From the NCBI RefSeq assembly GCF_014522325.1, contig NZ_CP041983.1, positions 930,001 to 994,000 on the forward strand: DNA of 64,000 bases, given 5' to 3'. The notes below the pieces were generated by a model. The model saw only the letters and a program-made list of their open reading frames with translations. It did not search any database and was not told the origin of the DNA. The DNA comes from Lactobacillus sp. PV012. Lineage in GTDB: Bacteria; Bacillota; Bacilli; Lactobacillales; Lactobacillaceae. Of the stretch, positions 10,167-19,387 are shown piece after piece. The position numbers and the translations under genes were made by a program. Every line of letters starts with the position of its first letter. The first letter of the stretch is position 1.

Positions 10167-11474
10167 CTATTTGCGCTTTCGAGCCATAATTTTTATTGGT
10201 GTACCTACAAAATCAAAGTTTTGTCGCAATTGATTAATTAAAAATCTCTGGTATGAAAAGTGAAGCAATTCTGGCTCATTTACAAACACTACAAATGAAG
10301 GTGGATTAGTTGCTACTTGAGTCATATAGTAAATTCTTAAGCGTTTCCCATTTACTAATGGTGTAGGTGTAATTTGGGTAGCTTCAAGAAGTAAATCATT
10401 TAAGACACTTGATTGAATGCGACGATTTTGATTGATGTGCACCTCTTTAACAAGGTTTAAAATTTCTGGAACACGTTGTCCTGTTTTGGCAGAAACAAAG
10501 ATAATTGGAGCGTAATCAAGATACTGAAATTCTCTTCTAATTGTATCTGTAAAATCTTTCATAGTAGTACTATCTTTTTCAGGTACATCCCACTTATTAA
10601 CTACAATGATAACTCCACGTCCAGCTTCATGGGCATAACCTGCCACATGCTTGTCCTGTTCTCTAATTCCAGTACTGGCATCCAAAACTAGTAAAGCAAT
10701 ATCACTATTTTCAATAGCACTCATTGAACGCATTACAGAATATCTTTCTGTGTTTTCATAAACTTTACCTCGTTTACGAATTCCAGCAGTATCAACAATT
10801 GTATACTTTTCACCATTATGCTTAAATGAGGTATCAATAGCATCACGTGTTGTCCCTTCAATATCAGAAACAATTACGCGTTGCTCACCTAAAATCGCAT
10901 TTACCAAAGAAGACTTCCCAACATTTGGACGTCCAATTACACTAAAACGAATGCTATCATCTTCATGGCGATTAGACTTATCACCAAATTCTCCCACAAT
11001 TGCATCTAATAAGTCTCCAATACCAGTACCATGACTTCCGGAAATTGGAACTGGATCTCCTAAACCAAGACTATAAAAATCATAAATATCTTGGCGCTGT
11101 TCAGGATTATCAGCCTTATTAACTGCTAAAATAATTGGCTTTTTAGTTCGATAGAGCATTTTGGCAATAGTTTCATCCATATCTGTCATATGACTGGTTA
11201 CATCACCAAGCATGACAATTACATCTGCTTCTTCAATAGCAATTTCAGCTTGAGCTTTAATTTGTTCTTCAATTTCACCTTGCTCTAGTGTAATCCCACC
11301 AGTATCGATTAAGATAAATTCGTGTCCCATCCACTCTGCACGAGCATAGATTCTATCTCTGGTTACTCCAGCTTCGTCTTCAACAATTGCTACTCGGGAG
11401 TTAATGATTCTATTAAAAAGTGTAGACTTCCCAACATTTGGACGTCCAACAATAGCTACAACTGGTAATCCCAT
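10167..11474 (-). CDS. der: Ribosome biogenesis GTPase Der (EngA)
   Basis: Double-GTPase needed for 50S assembly. The 435 aa contain two complete G domains in tandem: [17 protein letters not shown] in the first and [17 protein letters not shown] in the second, followed by the KH-like domain near residues 350-435. All nucleotide-binding motifs are intact. RBS AAAGGA precedes the ATG. It lies 71 bp after rpsA, separated by a terminator. Confidence 0.97.
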   Translation of the reverse strand: MGLPVVAIVGRPNVGKSTLFNRIINSRVAIVEDEAGVTRDRIYARAEWMGHEFILIDTGGITLEQGEIEEQIKAQAEIAIEEADVIVMLGDVTSHMTDMDETIAKMLYRTKKPIILAVNKADNPEQRQDIYDFYSLGLGDPVPISGSHGTGIGDLLDAIVGEFGDKSNRHEDDSIRFSVIGRPNVGKSSLVNAILGEQRVIVSDIEGTTRDAIDTSFKHNGEKYTIVDTAGIRKRGKVYENTERYSVMRSMSAIENSDIALLVLDASTGIREQDKHVAGYAHEAGRGVIIVVNKWDVPEKDSTTMKDFTDTIRREFQYLDYAPIIFVSAKTGQRVPEILNLVKEVHINQNRRIQSSVLNDLLLEATQITPTPLVNGKRLRIYYMTQVATNPPSFVVFVNEPELLHFSYQRFLINQLRQNFDFVGTPIKIMARKRK

Positions 11475-11514
11475 AATTCATTCCTTTCTCTTTACTCACT
11501 ATACTTTGTTTAAT

Positions 11515-11546
11515 AAAAAAAGCTGACGTAAGCCAGCTTTTTTTAT
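11515..11546 (-). terminator. Terminator of rpsA
   Basis: Minus-strand hairpin AAAAAGCTGGC / (G)TCAGCTTTTT with short loop TTAC, followed by T-rich sequence, located just after the rpsA stop. Confidence 0.85.
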
Positions 11547-12742
11547 TAATCGTTATCTTTAAGTTGATCACCGATAATATCACCTAAAGCAAAACCGTTA
11601 TCATTGTTATCGCTCATGTACTTCTCAGTTACAGATTCTTGGCGACGACGTGGACGATCTTCACTCTTAGCGTTTGGATCAGCTTGTTTAATTGATAAAG
11701 AAATGCGTCTATCGCTTGGATCGATATTTAAGACCTTAACCTTAACTTTATCTCCAACCTTTAAAACATCACTAGGCTTTTCAACATGTTTGTTTGAAAT
11801 TTCAGAAACATGAACTAAACCTTGAATACCGTCAGTTACTTCTACAAAAGCACCGAAAGCAGTTAATGTCTTAACTTCACCTTCAATGATGTCACCTTCA
11901 GTTAAGCCAGAAGTTGCTTCTTCAAATGGTGATGGCAAAGTTTGCTTAATAGAAAGGGAGATGCGGTGTCTATCGTTATCGATACCAATTACCTTAACTT
12001 TAACATCTTGTCCAGCTTTCAATACATCGCTAGGCTTATCGATGTGCTTGTAAGAAATTTCAGAAATGTGAACTAAACCATCCACACCACCGACATCAAT
12101 AAATGCACCAAAAGCAGTTAAACGAGATACTTTTCCTTCTACAGTGTCACCAACAACTAATTGACTAGCAACATTTTCAAAGGCTTCTTCACGTTCTTTT
12201 TCAATTAAGTCTTTTCTTGAAAGAATTAATCTATTCTTGTTTGGATCAATTTCAGTGATCTTTAAGTTCATCTTCTTACCGATGTAAGGTTTCAAATCTG
12301 ATACGTAACGATTTGAAATAAGTGAAGCTGGTAAGAAACCTCTTGTACCAACATCTACTAACAAACCACCGCGAACAGCACCAGTTACAGTACCTTCAAC
12401 AGTTTGTCCATCTTCAAATACCTTTTCTAATTCCTTGTAAGCTTCTCTTTCCTTTAAGCGAGTTACAGATAAGAAGAATTCACCGTTTTCCTTATCTCCA
12501 CCAGCTCTTCTAAGTACTAAAGCTTCAAAGGTATCACCAACTTTTACTAAGTCACGTAAATCTGCGTTACGATCTGCAGTAAATTCACGTTTAGTGATTA
12601 CACCTTCAACACCGGCATTTTCTACACCAACAACAATTTGACCATCTTCAACATCTAAAACTTCTACGTTAACGATGTTTCCGACTTCAACACCTTGCAT
12701 TTCTTTTAAAGCATCTAAGAATTGATTACTATTATCTGACAT
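11546..12742 (-). CDS. rpsA: 30S ribosomal protein S1 (four S1 domains)
   Basis: RNA-binding S1 protein, 398 aa, with four OB-fold S1 repeats at about residues 18-90, 106-172, 191-262 and 276-347 (for example VGDTVEGKVSRLTAFGAFID and EGDIIEGEVKTLTAFGAFVE), then a charged tail. Gram-positive S1 homologues have four repeats against six in E. coli, so this length is normal. It lies downstream of cmk with about 60 bp between them, the common cmk-rpsA-der order. Confidence 0.95.
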   Translation of the reverse strand: MSDNSNQFLDALKEMQGVEVGNIVNVEVLDVEDGQIVVGVENAGVEGVITKREFTADRNADLRDLVKVGDTFEALVLRRAGGDKENGEFFLSVTRLKEREAYKELEKVFEDGQTVEGTVTGAVRGGLLVDVGTRGFLPASLISNRYVSDLKPYIGKKMNLKITEIDPNKNRLILSRKDLIEKEREEAFENVASQLVVGDTVEGKVSRLTAFGAFIDVGGVDGLVHISEISYKHIDKPSDVLKAGQDVKVKVIGIDNDRHRISLSIKQTLPSPFEEATSGLTEGDIIEGEVKTLTAFGAFVEVTDGIQGLVHVSEISNKHVEKPSDVLKVGDKVKVKVLNIDPSDRRISLSIKQADPNAKSEDRPRRRQESVTEKYMSDNNDNGFALGDIIGDQLKDND

Positions 12743-12804
12743 ATGTACCTCCCAATATCAAATTCCATTTTAAATGAAATAAGGAATTTTTTCTACTATT
12801 TTGT

Positions 12805-13470
12805 CTAATTTTTTTCGTTTTTTTCAATAAATTTAGTGATTTCAGCTACTACTTCTTCAATTGAAAGATTTGTAGTATCTAATTCTACTGCGTCAGCAGC
12901 TTTTTTTAGTGGAGAAATTGCACGATGTGAATCTTTATAATCTCTTACTTCAATGTCATGTTCAATTTCTTCAAGGGGTTGCTCGATACCTTTTTCTTTA
13001 AAATCTAAAAAGCGACGCTTAGCACGAGATTCCACGCTTGCAACCAAAAAGATTTTTATATCTGCATTTGGTAAGACGGTAGTTCCAATATCACGCCCAT
13101 CCATAATTACATTTTCCTTACCAGCCATTTCACGTTGTAGCTCGACCATTTTTTCTCTAATTTTTGGTAAAGCTGAAACTTGAGAAACATTTTCTGTAAT
13201 TTCTGGTGTTCTGATAGTCAAAGAAACATCTTTACCATCAATGAAAACCTTCTGTTCACCATCTATCTTTTTGAATTCAATTGAGCTTTTGTCAATTAAA
13301 TCCACAATTTTATCTTCATCTCCGTAATCAACATTATTTTCCTGAGCTAACAAGGTACATACTCTGTACATTGCTCCTGTATCAATGTAGATAAAACCTA
13401 GATTATTAGCTACAATTTTTGCAACTGTGCTCTTACCAGCAGATGCTGGCCCATCAATAGCTACTTGCAT
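12805..13470 (-). CDS. cmk: Cytidylate kinase
   Basis: Phosphorylates CMP/dCMP to the diphosphates. At 221 aa, the P-loop is IDGPASAGKST (residues 5-15), followed by DTGAMYR and the CMP-binding DGRDIGTTVLPNA; lid arginines appear in ESRAKRRFLD. It is co-directional with rpsA and der. Confidence 0.96.
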   Translation of the reverse strand: MQVAIDGPASAGKSTVAKIVANNLGFIYIDTGAMYRVCTLLAQENNVDYGDEDKIVDLIDKSSIEFKKIDGEQKVFIDGKDVSLTIRTPEITENVSQVSALPKIREKMVELQREMAGKENVIMDGRDIGTTVLPNADIKIFLVASVESRAKRRFLDFKEKGIEQPLEEIEHDIEVRDYKDSHRAISPLKKAADAVELDTTNLSIEEVVAEITKFIEKNEKN

Positions 13471-13526
13471 TAATAAAAAAAGTCCTTTCTCTATCTCTAA
13501 TTCTAAATTTTACCATATAAATGAAT

Positions 13527-13557
13527 AAAAGGTAGAACTTATTTGTCCTACCTTTAT
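13527..13557 (-). terminator. Terminator of the ribU-type gene
   Basis: Minus-strand hairpin AAAGGTAG / CTACCTTT with a 12-nt loop and a short T run, 3 bp after the ECF S-component gene. Confidence 0.65.
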
Positions 13558-13559
13558 CT

Positions 13560-14141
13560 CTAATAATGTTTTTTTACAAATTTAACAAACGTTGGTAAAA
13601 ATGTTCTTGCTAATAGTAATACCACAGCCCCATTAATAAGTCCTTTTAAAATATTAAAAGGAACTACCACTGAAACTACATATTTTAAAATTGTAGAATT
13701 CAATTTAAAGCCAATCATTGTAATATACATTGGCATTAAGAAAAAGTAATTAGCTAAGGACATAATCACTGTTAGTGAAATAGTCCCAACAAGAATCCCA
13801 CCAATTTGGTACCAAAACTTTTCATGATGCTTTTTACTAATGAAATAGATTGGATAAATATAAGCTAGAGTGGCTAAAAACGCAGCAATATCACCAACAA
13901 GAGAAATTGGATTAAAGCCTGCAAATATCAAACTTAGCAAAACTTTAATTAAGGTAATCATAAAACCACTTAGTGGCCCTAAGGCCATAGTACTGATTGC
14001 AATCAAGGCATCCGAGAGATCGAATTTTAAGTAATCAAATCCTGGCATAAGTGGAAATTCAATCTTCATTACTAGAAACGCTAAAGCTCCTAGCATTGCC
14101 CATGTTAGCCATAAATTAAGTCCTTTTCTAGATGACTGCAT
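13560..14141 (-). CDS. ribU: Riboflavin ECF transporter S component
   Basis: Six-TM substrate-binding (S) component of a group II ECF transporter, 193 aa; the shared energising module EcfAA'T would be elsewhere. The N-terminal GLNLWLTWAMLGALAFLVMK includes the AxxxA-type TM1 surface used to bind EcfT. The substrate is assigned mainly from the FMN riboswitch directly upstream. RBS GGGAGA precedes ATG 14139-14141. Confidence 0.9.
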   Translation of the reverse strand: MQSSRKGLNLWLTWAMLGALAFLVMKIEFPLMPGFDYLKFDLSDALIAISTMALGPLSGFMITLIKVLLSLIFAGFNPISLVGDIAAFLATLAYIYPIYFISKKHHEKFWYQIGGILVGTISLTVIMSLANYFFLMPMYITMIGFKLNSTILKYVVSVVVPFNILKGLINGAVVLLLARTFLPTFVKFVKKHY

Positions 14142-14150
14142 AATAAAAAC

Positions 14151-14216
14151 TCTCCCTAAATTTAAATTTAAAGTAAGTAGTCTGTTGCTCCAGCCCAGAC
14201 TTAAATTAGGGAAAGC
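14151..14216 (-). promoter_or_regulatory. SD-sequestering helix of the FMN riboswitch expression platform
   Basis: On the mRNA, CTTTCCCTAATTTAA (plus 14202-14216) is complementary, with one bulge and one mismatch, to TTAAATTTAGGGAGAG (plus 14150-14165), which carries the SD of ribU. No U-tract terminator is visible between aptamer and gene, so control of translation initiation is more likely than attenuation. The pairing is seen; the mechanism is inferred. Confidence 0.5.
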
Positions 14217-14237
14217 TTAATTTCTCATAATCAGTCT

Positions 14238-14344
14238 GTCTTCTTCCATCTAGACTTTACTATCGGTATCAGAATTTCACTGATTCAGCTTAACGCTCGC
14301 GGACTTTAACCACCGGTCTGGAATTTCACCATGCCCTGAAGACA
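14238..14344 (-). ncRNA. FMN riboswitch (RFN element)
   Basis: The minus strand carries the RFN hallmarks in order: CAGGGCATGGTGAAATTCC, GACCGGTGG, TAAAGTCCGCGAGC, CTGAAT...CTGATACCG and TAGTAAAGTC. The outer P1 stem GUCUUC/GAAGAC closes it. It lies about 100 nt upstream of the ECF S-component start and should repress it when FMN is abundant. Confidence 0.95.
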
Positions 14345-14368
14345 ACATTTATTACTTTTAATAAGTAG

Positions 14369-14397
14369 ATTATAATCCTAATTATATTTTTTGTAAA
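14369..14397 (-). promoter_or_regulatory. Promoter of riboswitch-ribU transcript
   Basis: Minus-strand TTTACA (plus 14392-14397) and TATAAT (plus 14369-14374) with a 17-bp spacer, placed about 25 bp before the FMN aptamer. Confidence 0.75.
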
Positions 14398-14409
14398 TAT
14401 GCAGTATAA

Positions 14410-15087
14410 TTACTGGTTATTTTGTACTTGCGTATCGGTTGTTGAAGTATTTGTAGTAGTACTATTAGTATTATCAGTTGACTTATTGCTCTCAGAAAAT
14501 CTTTCAGTAGTCTGACTAGAGGTGGCAGCACTTTCTTCTCTAGTATCCTCACTAGAAGAGGTATTTTCAGTATTAGAAGTATAATTATCTGTGTTTTGGT
14601 TATTTGAAGTATCTGAAGTTGTAGTAGCTCCTACTTCTTTAATCTTTAAAGTTTGTCCAACTTCAACATCATTCTCACTGGTCAAATTATTTAATCTGAT
14701 AATTTCTGCCACAGTCGTATTATTTGCCTTAGCAATTTCTGCTAATGTATCGCCTGCTTTTAAAGTATAATAGCCTTCCTTATTTGCTAAAAATTTATTT
14801 TTAGTAGTACTCTTTTTCTTTGACTTTTTATGAGAAGTAGTTGAAGTCTTTCTAGTAGATACTTCTTTTTGTGCAAGATTTTGGCTGCTTCCATTTAACT
14901 TGGATTCAATAATTGGAATAATAGCAATTAAAATAATTGCTATTATTATGATGCCTGCCCAAAGTTGTGGGTGACCCTTTTTGTTTGGAGTAACTTCTGC
15001 ATGTTTATTACTAGCTCTTCGAGGGGTAGTAGGACGTTCAAAGTGTTTGTAAGGTCCCTTTTCATTTGTATTCTTATTATTTTCCAT
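14410..15087 (-). CDS. LysM-domain membrane-anchored wall protein
   Basis: A 225-aa protein with a basic cytoplasmic N-terminus (about 1-40), one TM helix (WAGIIIIAIILIAIIPII), a lysine/serine linker, one LysM domain (about 106-152: YYTLKAGDTLAEIAKANNTT...VGQTLKIK) and a Ser/Thr/Asn-rich tail. LysM binds N-acetylglucosamine in peptidoglycan, so the protein probably spans membrane and wall, as YneA-like or Ebs-like proteins do. RBS AAGGTG. It follows rluB by 15 bp, as in many lactobacilli; no catalytic domain is present. Confidence 0.85.
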   Translation of the reverse strand: MENNKNTNEKGPYKHFERPTTPRRASNKHAEVTPNKKGHPQLWAGIIIIAIILIAIIPIIESKLNGSSQNLAQKEVSTRKTSTTSHKKSKKKSTTKNKFLANKEGYYTLKAGDTLAEIAKANNTTVAEIIRLNNLTSENDVEVGQTLKIKEVGATTTSDTSNNQNTDNYTSNTENTSSSEDTREESAATSSQTTERFSESNKSTDNTNSTTTNTSTTDTQVQNNQ

Positions 15088-15102
15088 TAATTCACCTTAA
15101 AA

Positions 15103-15819
15103 TTACTTCATATTTTTTAATTGATGTACTTCTTCACGGGTTAATTCACGATACTCCCCAGAAGTCAGAGACTGGAGCGTTAAGAAAGCATACTTTTCTC
15201 GTGACAATTTATCTACTAAATGACCAACTGCCTGAAACATCCTTTTAACTTGGTGATAATGACCTTCATGAATCGTTAATTGAACAATTTGGTACTTTTT
15301 ATTTGCATCGGTCCGTAAAATTTTCAACTTGGCAGGAGCTGTTTTCTTACCATCAATCTTAACTCCATGAGTAAGTGAATAAATTTCCTCTGGAGTTAAA
15401 ATACCTTTTATTTTTGCGACATACACTTTAGGTACTTCATGGCGGGGATGCATCAAGCGATTGGCTAATTCGCCATCATTAGTCATTAATAATAATCCAG
15501 AAGTATCATAATCTAAGCGTCCTACTGGATACAAGCGATAAGGCACGTCTTCAAAGAAATCAACCACGGTCTTTCTTCCCTTATCATCACTTGCTGAGGA
15601 TATAACCCCACGGGGTTTATAAAACAGATAAGTGTGCAAACTTTCGCTTTCAATTGGAACACCATCAACTTCTATTTTATCACTTGGTTCTACCTTTGTT
15701 CCTAATTCTGTAACAACTTTTCCGTTTACTTTAACTACTCCGGCTGTAATTAGCTTTTCTGCTTTTCTACGTGATGCTACCCCTGCTTGGGCAATTACTT
15801 TCTGTAGTCTTTCTGCCAT
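15103..15819 (-). CDS. rluB: 23S rRNA pseudouridine synthase RluB-type
   Basis: Makes pseudouridine in helix 89/93 of 23S rRNA. The 238 aa comprise an S4 RNA-binding domain (about 1-60) and the RsuA/RluB catalytic domain with GRLDYDTSGLLLMTNDG, where D is the catalytic aspartate. RBS AGAGGG precedes the ATG. It follows scpB by 21 bp, the conserved scpA-scpB-rluB order of Firmicutes. Confidence 0.94.
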   Translation of the reverse strand: MAERLQKVIAQAGVASRRKAEKLITAGVVKVNGKVVTELGTKVEPSDKIEVDGVPIESESLHTYLFYKPRGVISSASDDKGRKTVVDFFEDVPYRLYPVGRLDYDTSGLLLMTNDGELANRLMHPRHEVPKVYVAKIKGILTPEEIYSLTHGVKIDGKKTAPAKLKILRTDANKKYQIVQLTIHEGHYHQVKRMFQAVGHLVDKLSREKYAFLTLQSLTSGEYRELTREEVHQLKNMK

Positions 15820-15840
15820 GTTAACCCTCTTTTCTATGAA

Positions 15841-16395
15841 TTATGCTTCGTCAAAATTTGGCTTATCAAACAAATCAATTGCTTCATTCTCTTCAAATTT
15901 TTCAATTACTGGTAGCTCTGTTAAATCTTTGTAGCCAAAATACTCTAAAAAATAATCTGTTGTCCCATATAGATTAGGCCGACCAGTTACATCTTTTTTT
16001 CCAGTTACCTTAATTAAACCACGCCAAATCAAAGTCTGAAGTGCTGCAGAGGAATTTACTCCCCTTAATTCGTCTATTTCAATACGAGTTATTGGTTGCC
16101 GATAAGCAATAATTGCTAAAATTTCTAGTGCTGATTGACTTAAATGTTTATTAACATCTTTTTGAAAATAGTTTTCAACTATTTCGCTATATTCTGCTGC
16201 ATTAGTCATTTTATAACTATCTGCAATTTCAATTATCTGCAATCCTGTTTTTTGCAAAGCTGACTTTAACTCTTCAACATCTTGAGTCAATTCTTTTGAA
16301 TTCTGGCCAAGCAATTCCTCTAAGGTTGCCTTAGATAATCCTGCATCCCCTGCCACATATAATAATGCTTCTAACTTAGCTGCTTGTTTTTTCAC
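15841..16395 (-). CDS. scpB: Segregation and condensation protein B
   Basis: Winged-helix kleisin-interacting subunit of the SMC-ScpAB condensin, 184 aa. Family features are [16 protein letters not shown] at the N-terminus, [17 protein letters not shown] and [14 protein letters not shown]. It overlaps the scpA end by 20 bp, consistent with coupled translation. Confidence 0.95.
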   Translation of the reverse strand: MKKQAAKLEALLYVAGDAGLSKATLEELLGQNSKELTQDVEELKSALQKTGLQIIEIADSYKMTNAAEYSEIVENYFQKDVNKHLSQSALEILAIIAYRQPITRIEIDELRGVNSSAALQTLIWRGLIKVTGKKDVTGRPNLYGTTDYFLEYFGYKDLTELPVIEKFEENEAIDLFDKPNFDEA

Positions 16396-17125
16396 CTTCG
16401 GCTCTCCGCTCTATTCTAATATCACCAAAATCTGCAGTTTGACTAACAACAATTTGATGATTTTTTTCTAGTTCTAGTATACTCAAAAATAGACTTACTA
16501 CTTCATCAATCCTTGTAAAATTACTAACTAAACTAAAAAAGCTCAACACGTTTTTTTGATTTAACTGTTCACTTAATTGTGCAGTCATTTCTTCAATTGA
16601 AACTTCTGCAATTTCAATTTTTCGTTCAATTGGATTCTTTAATTTAAAACGATGCAAAACATTTTTAAAAGCATACACTAAATCACTTTCTTTCATTTCA
16701 CCTAAAGGAAGTGGTACTACTTCTACTTCAGGAGCACTAGAAGGCTCTTTAGCTAGTAGCACAGGAGATTGCTCTCCTTTTTCTTTTAAATATTCTGACA
16801 CTCTTTTAAAAACAGAATATTGGATTAATTGCTCTACTAATTCAGTTCTTGGATCTTCATCTTGTTCTTCAATTTCAACAAAGTCATTTTTGGGTAATAA
16901 ATACTGAGATTTAATACGCAAAAGTGTTGAAGCCATTACAAAATATTCTCCTGCAATTTGCAAATCCAGTTTTTGCCAATAATTAAGATGATCTAAGTAT
17001 TGCTTAGTAATTTGAGCAATTGGAATATCATAGATGTCTATTTCCTGCGATTTAATTAAATGTAGTAATAAATCTAATGGCCCAGAAAAATTAGGCAAAT
17101 TTAAAGTTAAGTCATTTTTATTCAA
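16376..17125 (-). CDS. scpA: Segregation and condensation protein A
   Basis: Kleisin subunit of the bacterial condensin, 249 aa, bridging the SMC heads. The N-terminal [23 protein letters not shown] motif is diagnostic, and a helical [11 protein letters not shown] segment follows. It overlaps ribT by 8 bp upstream and scpB by 20 bp downstream. Confidence 0.96.
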   Translation of the reverse strand: MNKNDLTLNLPNFSGPLDLLLHLIKSQEIDIYDIPIAQITKQYLDHLNYWQKLDLQIAGEYFVMASTLLRIKSQYLLPKNDFVEIEEQDEDPRTELVEQLIQYSVFKRVSEYLKEKGEQSPVLLAKEPSSAPEVEVVPLPLGEMKESDLVYAFKNVLHRFKLKNPIERKIEIAEVSIEEMTAQLSEQLNQKNVLSFFSLVSNFTRIDEVVSLFLSILELEKNHQIVVSQTADFGDIRIERRAEGEKTSS

Positions 17126-17483
17126 CTGTATTTCCTCTTCTTAAAAATGGTAACAGGAATGTATAGCTAGGAAAAACAGTAATGTTTTCCTTAGGATAGA
17201 GTTGTTTTAACTCTGTCATCATTTCCTGACGTGTCTGATTGTTACGGAACCCTGGATCTAGAGAAACATAACGAATGACTAAGCAATCTGGCCCTTCCTG
17301 CAAGCTAATAATTCCTCGTACATGTTGACCACCACTTCTAAAAAGTAAAACTTCAAATTGATTGTCTTGTTCATTATAAAGTTTCAATTCTTCTTTTAAA
17401 TTGGTTAAATTTTTAAAATCAGGCAAGTAAGATAAATAGCCCATCACTACTTTTTCGAACTCTTTTTTATATTTACTTAACAT
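17118..17483 (-). CDS. ribT: RibT-like protein
   Basis: A 121-aa protein of the RibT family, which is GNAT-related in Bacillus and often called reductase in lactobacilli; its biochemical role is unsettled. The pattern FEKVVMGYLSYLPDFKNL...LFRSGGQHVRGIIS...YVSLDPGFRN matches the family. It stands between xerD and scpA, the usual place, and overlaps scpA by 8 bp. No other riboflavin genes are adjacent, so a link to riboflavin is by name only. Confidence 0.8.
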   Translation of the reverse strand: MLSKYKKEFEKVVMGYLSYLPDFKNLTNLKEELKLYNEQDNQFEVLLFRSGGQHVRGIISLQEGPDCLVIRYVSLDPGFRNNQTRQEMMTELKQLYPKENITVFPSYTFLLPFLRRGNTVE

Positions 17484-17489
17484 AGGTAT

Positions 17490-18386
17490 TTAAATACGTG
17501 GATGCGTATTTTTATAAACCTCCAAAATATGATGTTGGGTTAAATTAGTATAAATTTGTGTTGTGCCAATGTCACTGTGACCTAAAATTTCCTGCACAAC
17601 TCTTAAATCTGCTCCGTTTTCAAGTAAGTGAGTGGCAAACGTATGGCGGAGTGTGTGCGGAGTTACCTTCTTTTGAATCCCTGCTAATTGGCAATACTTT
17701 TTAATCAATTGCCAAACAGCTTGACGCGTCATTGGTTTACCACGTGCATTTAAAAAAATCTTATCACTCCAGACGCCAGTTTTTAAAAGTTGTTCTTCTC
17801 GCACTTTAGTATTATATTTATCGATCCAGCTAAGTGCTACTTCAGTAATAGGAATAAGACGTTGTTTGCTTCCTTTCCCAATAACTTTCACTAAATGCAA
17901 CTCTTCGTGTAAATCGTCCTGTTCTAAATTTAAGAGCTCACTTACACGCATGCCAGTAGCATATAGTGTTTCTAAAATAGCTCGATCTCGAATTCCTAAT
18001 TTTTTATTGATGTCTGGCATTTGAAGTAATTTATCAACTTCTGCTGCTGTTAAGGCAACAGGCAAGCGGTGCTCTTTTTTAGGTGAGTCAATTTTTAAAA
18101 TTGGATCTATTTGAATAAGGTCTTTTCTGACTAACCACTGATAAAATCTTCTTAAGCTCGAAAGCAAACGTGCAATAGAAGCAGTTGCTTTACCTTGATC
18201 TTTTTCCTGGGCTAAAAAATGGTTTAATTGGTCCACACTTACTTCCCAGCTAGTAATATTGTGCTTATTTAAAAAATTAAGATATTCAATTAAATCTAGC
18301 CGATAAGATTCTACTGTATTTTCACTCAGACCTCGCTCAATTTGAGCGTATCGTAAATAATCTGCTATATTATCCTTCATTTTCAT
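17490..18386 (-). CDS. xerD: Site-specific tyrosine recombinase XerD
   Basis: Resolves chromosome dimers at dif, with XerC. The 298 aa have the N-terminal SAM-like core-binding domain (1-95) and the catalytic domain with all residues present: Arg in ATGMRVSELLNL, HxxR in HTLRHTFATHLL, His in LGHSDIGTTQ and the nucleophile Tyr in QIYTNLTQ. It overlaps cvfB by 17 bp and is 6 bp before ribT. Confidence 0.94.
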   Translation of the reverse strand: MKMKDNIADYLRYAQIERGLSENTVESYRLDLIEYLNFLNKHNITSWEVSVDQLNHFLAQEKDQGKATASIARLLSSLRRFYQWLVRKDLIQIDPILKIDSPKKEHRLPVALTAAEVDKLLQMPDINKKLGIRDRAILETLYATGMRVSELLNLEQDDLHEELHLVKVIGKGSKQRLIPITEVALSWIDKYNTKVREEQLLKTGVWSDKIFLNARGKPMTRQAVWQLIKKYCQLAGIQKKVTPHTLRHTFATHLLENGADLRVVQEILGHSDIGTTQIYTNLTQHHILEVYKNTHPRI

Positions 18387-19254
18387 TATTTTCTACTAAT
18401 GAAATTGTTCCAGCATCTTTATCTTCAGTGATTAAATTATCTTTCAATAACTTACCCAAAGCACGTTTAAAAGCAGATTTTGAAATTCCAAAATGTGTTT
18501 TAATCTCTTGAGCATCACTTTTATCATAAAAAGGCAAAGTCTTAGTTTGTTGACGTCTTAAACTCATTAAAATCATTTGAGCATCATCATCAATTTCCTC
18601 AAAACTTCTAGGTAAAACACTTAAATTCAGGCGACCATATTGGCTGACACCAATTACACGTGCTTTAATTTTTTCACCTAAACGTAATGGTCGATAAGTT
18701 TCTGAATTATGAACAAATGCCAAATAATACTGATCGGTTAATACAAATGAACCAACTTCGTAATTACGATATACAGTACCATTTATATTTTTATTTTCTA
18801 AATGGCTAGGGAAATTAGCAGCCAACTGTTCAAAAACATTTTCTTCTGCCATTTTTGCCCATACTCGATTTTTATCATCTGTTTCAAGTCGAACTAATAA
18901 GCGATCATCACGCTTGGGCCATTGATTTTTATCTAAAGGAAGGTCATCTAAAGAAATAACCATATCTTTATCATTTAGTCCAATGTCTATGAAAACGCCT
19001 AGATCCTTTCTTACTTCTGTTACAGTTCCCCATCCATATTGATCTTGCTGAGCAAAAGGATAAAACTGTGTCATTTCTTTCTTTTTATCTTTATTTTCAT
19101 AGATAAAACCTTGAACCATATCACCTAATTTAATGGGATCTTCTTGGGTTATTTCAATTTTCTTAAGTTCAAAAGTTACCCCATCTACTTGTACATAATA
19201 AGATTCTTCATTTTCATCAGTAACTTTACCCTTAGTAATTTCACCTAATCTCAT
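18370..19254 (-). CDS. cvfB: S1-domain RNA-binding protein CvfB
   Basis: CvfB/YitL family protein, 294 aa, with tandem S1-like OB folds (for example YGWGTVTEVRKDLGVFIDIG, about 75-135, and EKIKARVIGVSQYGRLNLSV, about 195-215) and a C-terminal winged helix (about 230-290). Homologues bind RNA and affect virulence-factor expression in S. aureus. It is the first gene of the cvfB-xerD-ribT-scpAB-rluB run. Confidence 0.9.
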   Translation of the reverse strand: MRLGEITKGKVTDENEESYYVQVDGVTFELKKIEITQEDPIKLGDMVQGFIYENKDKKKEMTQFYPFAQQDQYGWGTVTEVRKDLGVFIDIGLNDKDMVISLDDLPLDKNQWPKRDDRLLVRLETDDKNRVWAKMAEENVFEQLAANFPSHLENKNINGTVYRNYEVGSFVLTDQYYLAFVHNSETYRPLRLGEKIKARVIGVSQYGRLNLSVLPRSFEEIDDDAQMILMSLRRQQTKTLPFYDKSDAQEIKTHFGISKSAFKRALGKLLKDNLITEDKDAGTISLVENNENEG

Positions 19255-19330
19255 CTTGAACCCCTATTTCTTATAAAATAATTTCTTTTAACTTTAATTC
19301 TAGTATAAAGTAAAGATAAAAGAAATAAAA

Positions 19331-19362
19331 ATAAAATAGCCAGTAAGAACTGGCTATTTTAT
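19331..19362. terminator. Terminator of pyk
   Basis: Perfect 12-bp inverted repeat AAAATAGCCAGT/ACTGGCTATTTT with loop AAGA, 26 bp after the pyk stop and upstream of cvfB. Confidence 0.9.
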
Positions 19363-19387
19363 AAAATGATTTAATTATTAAGTTAAA

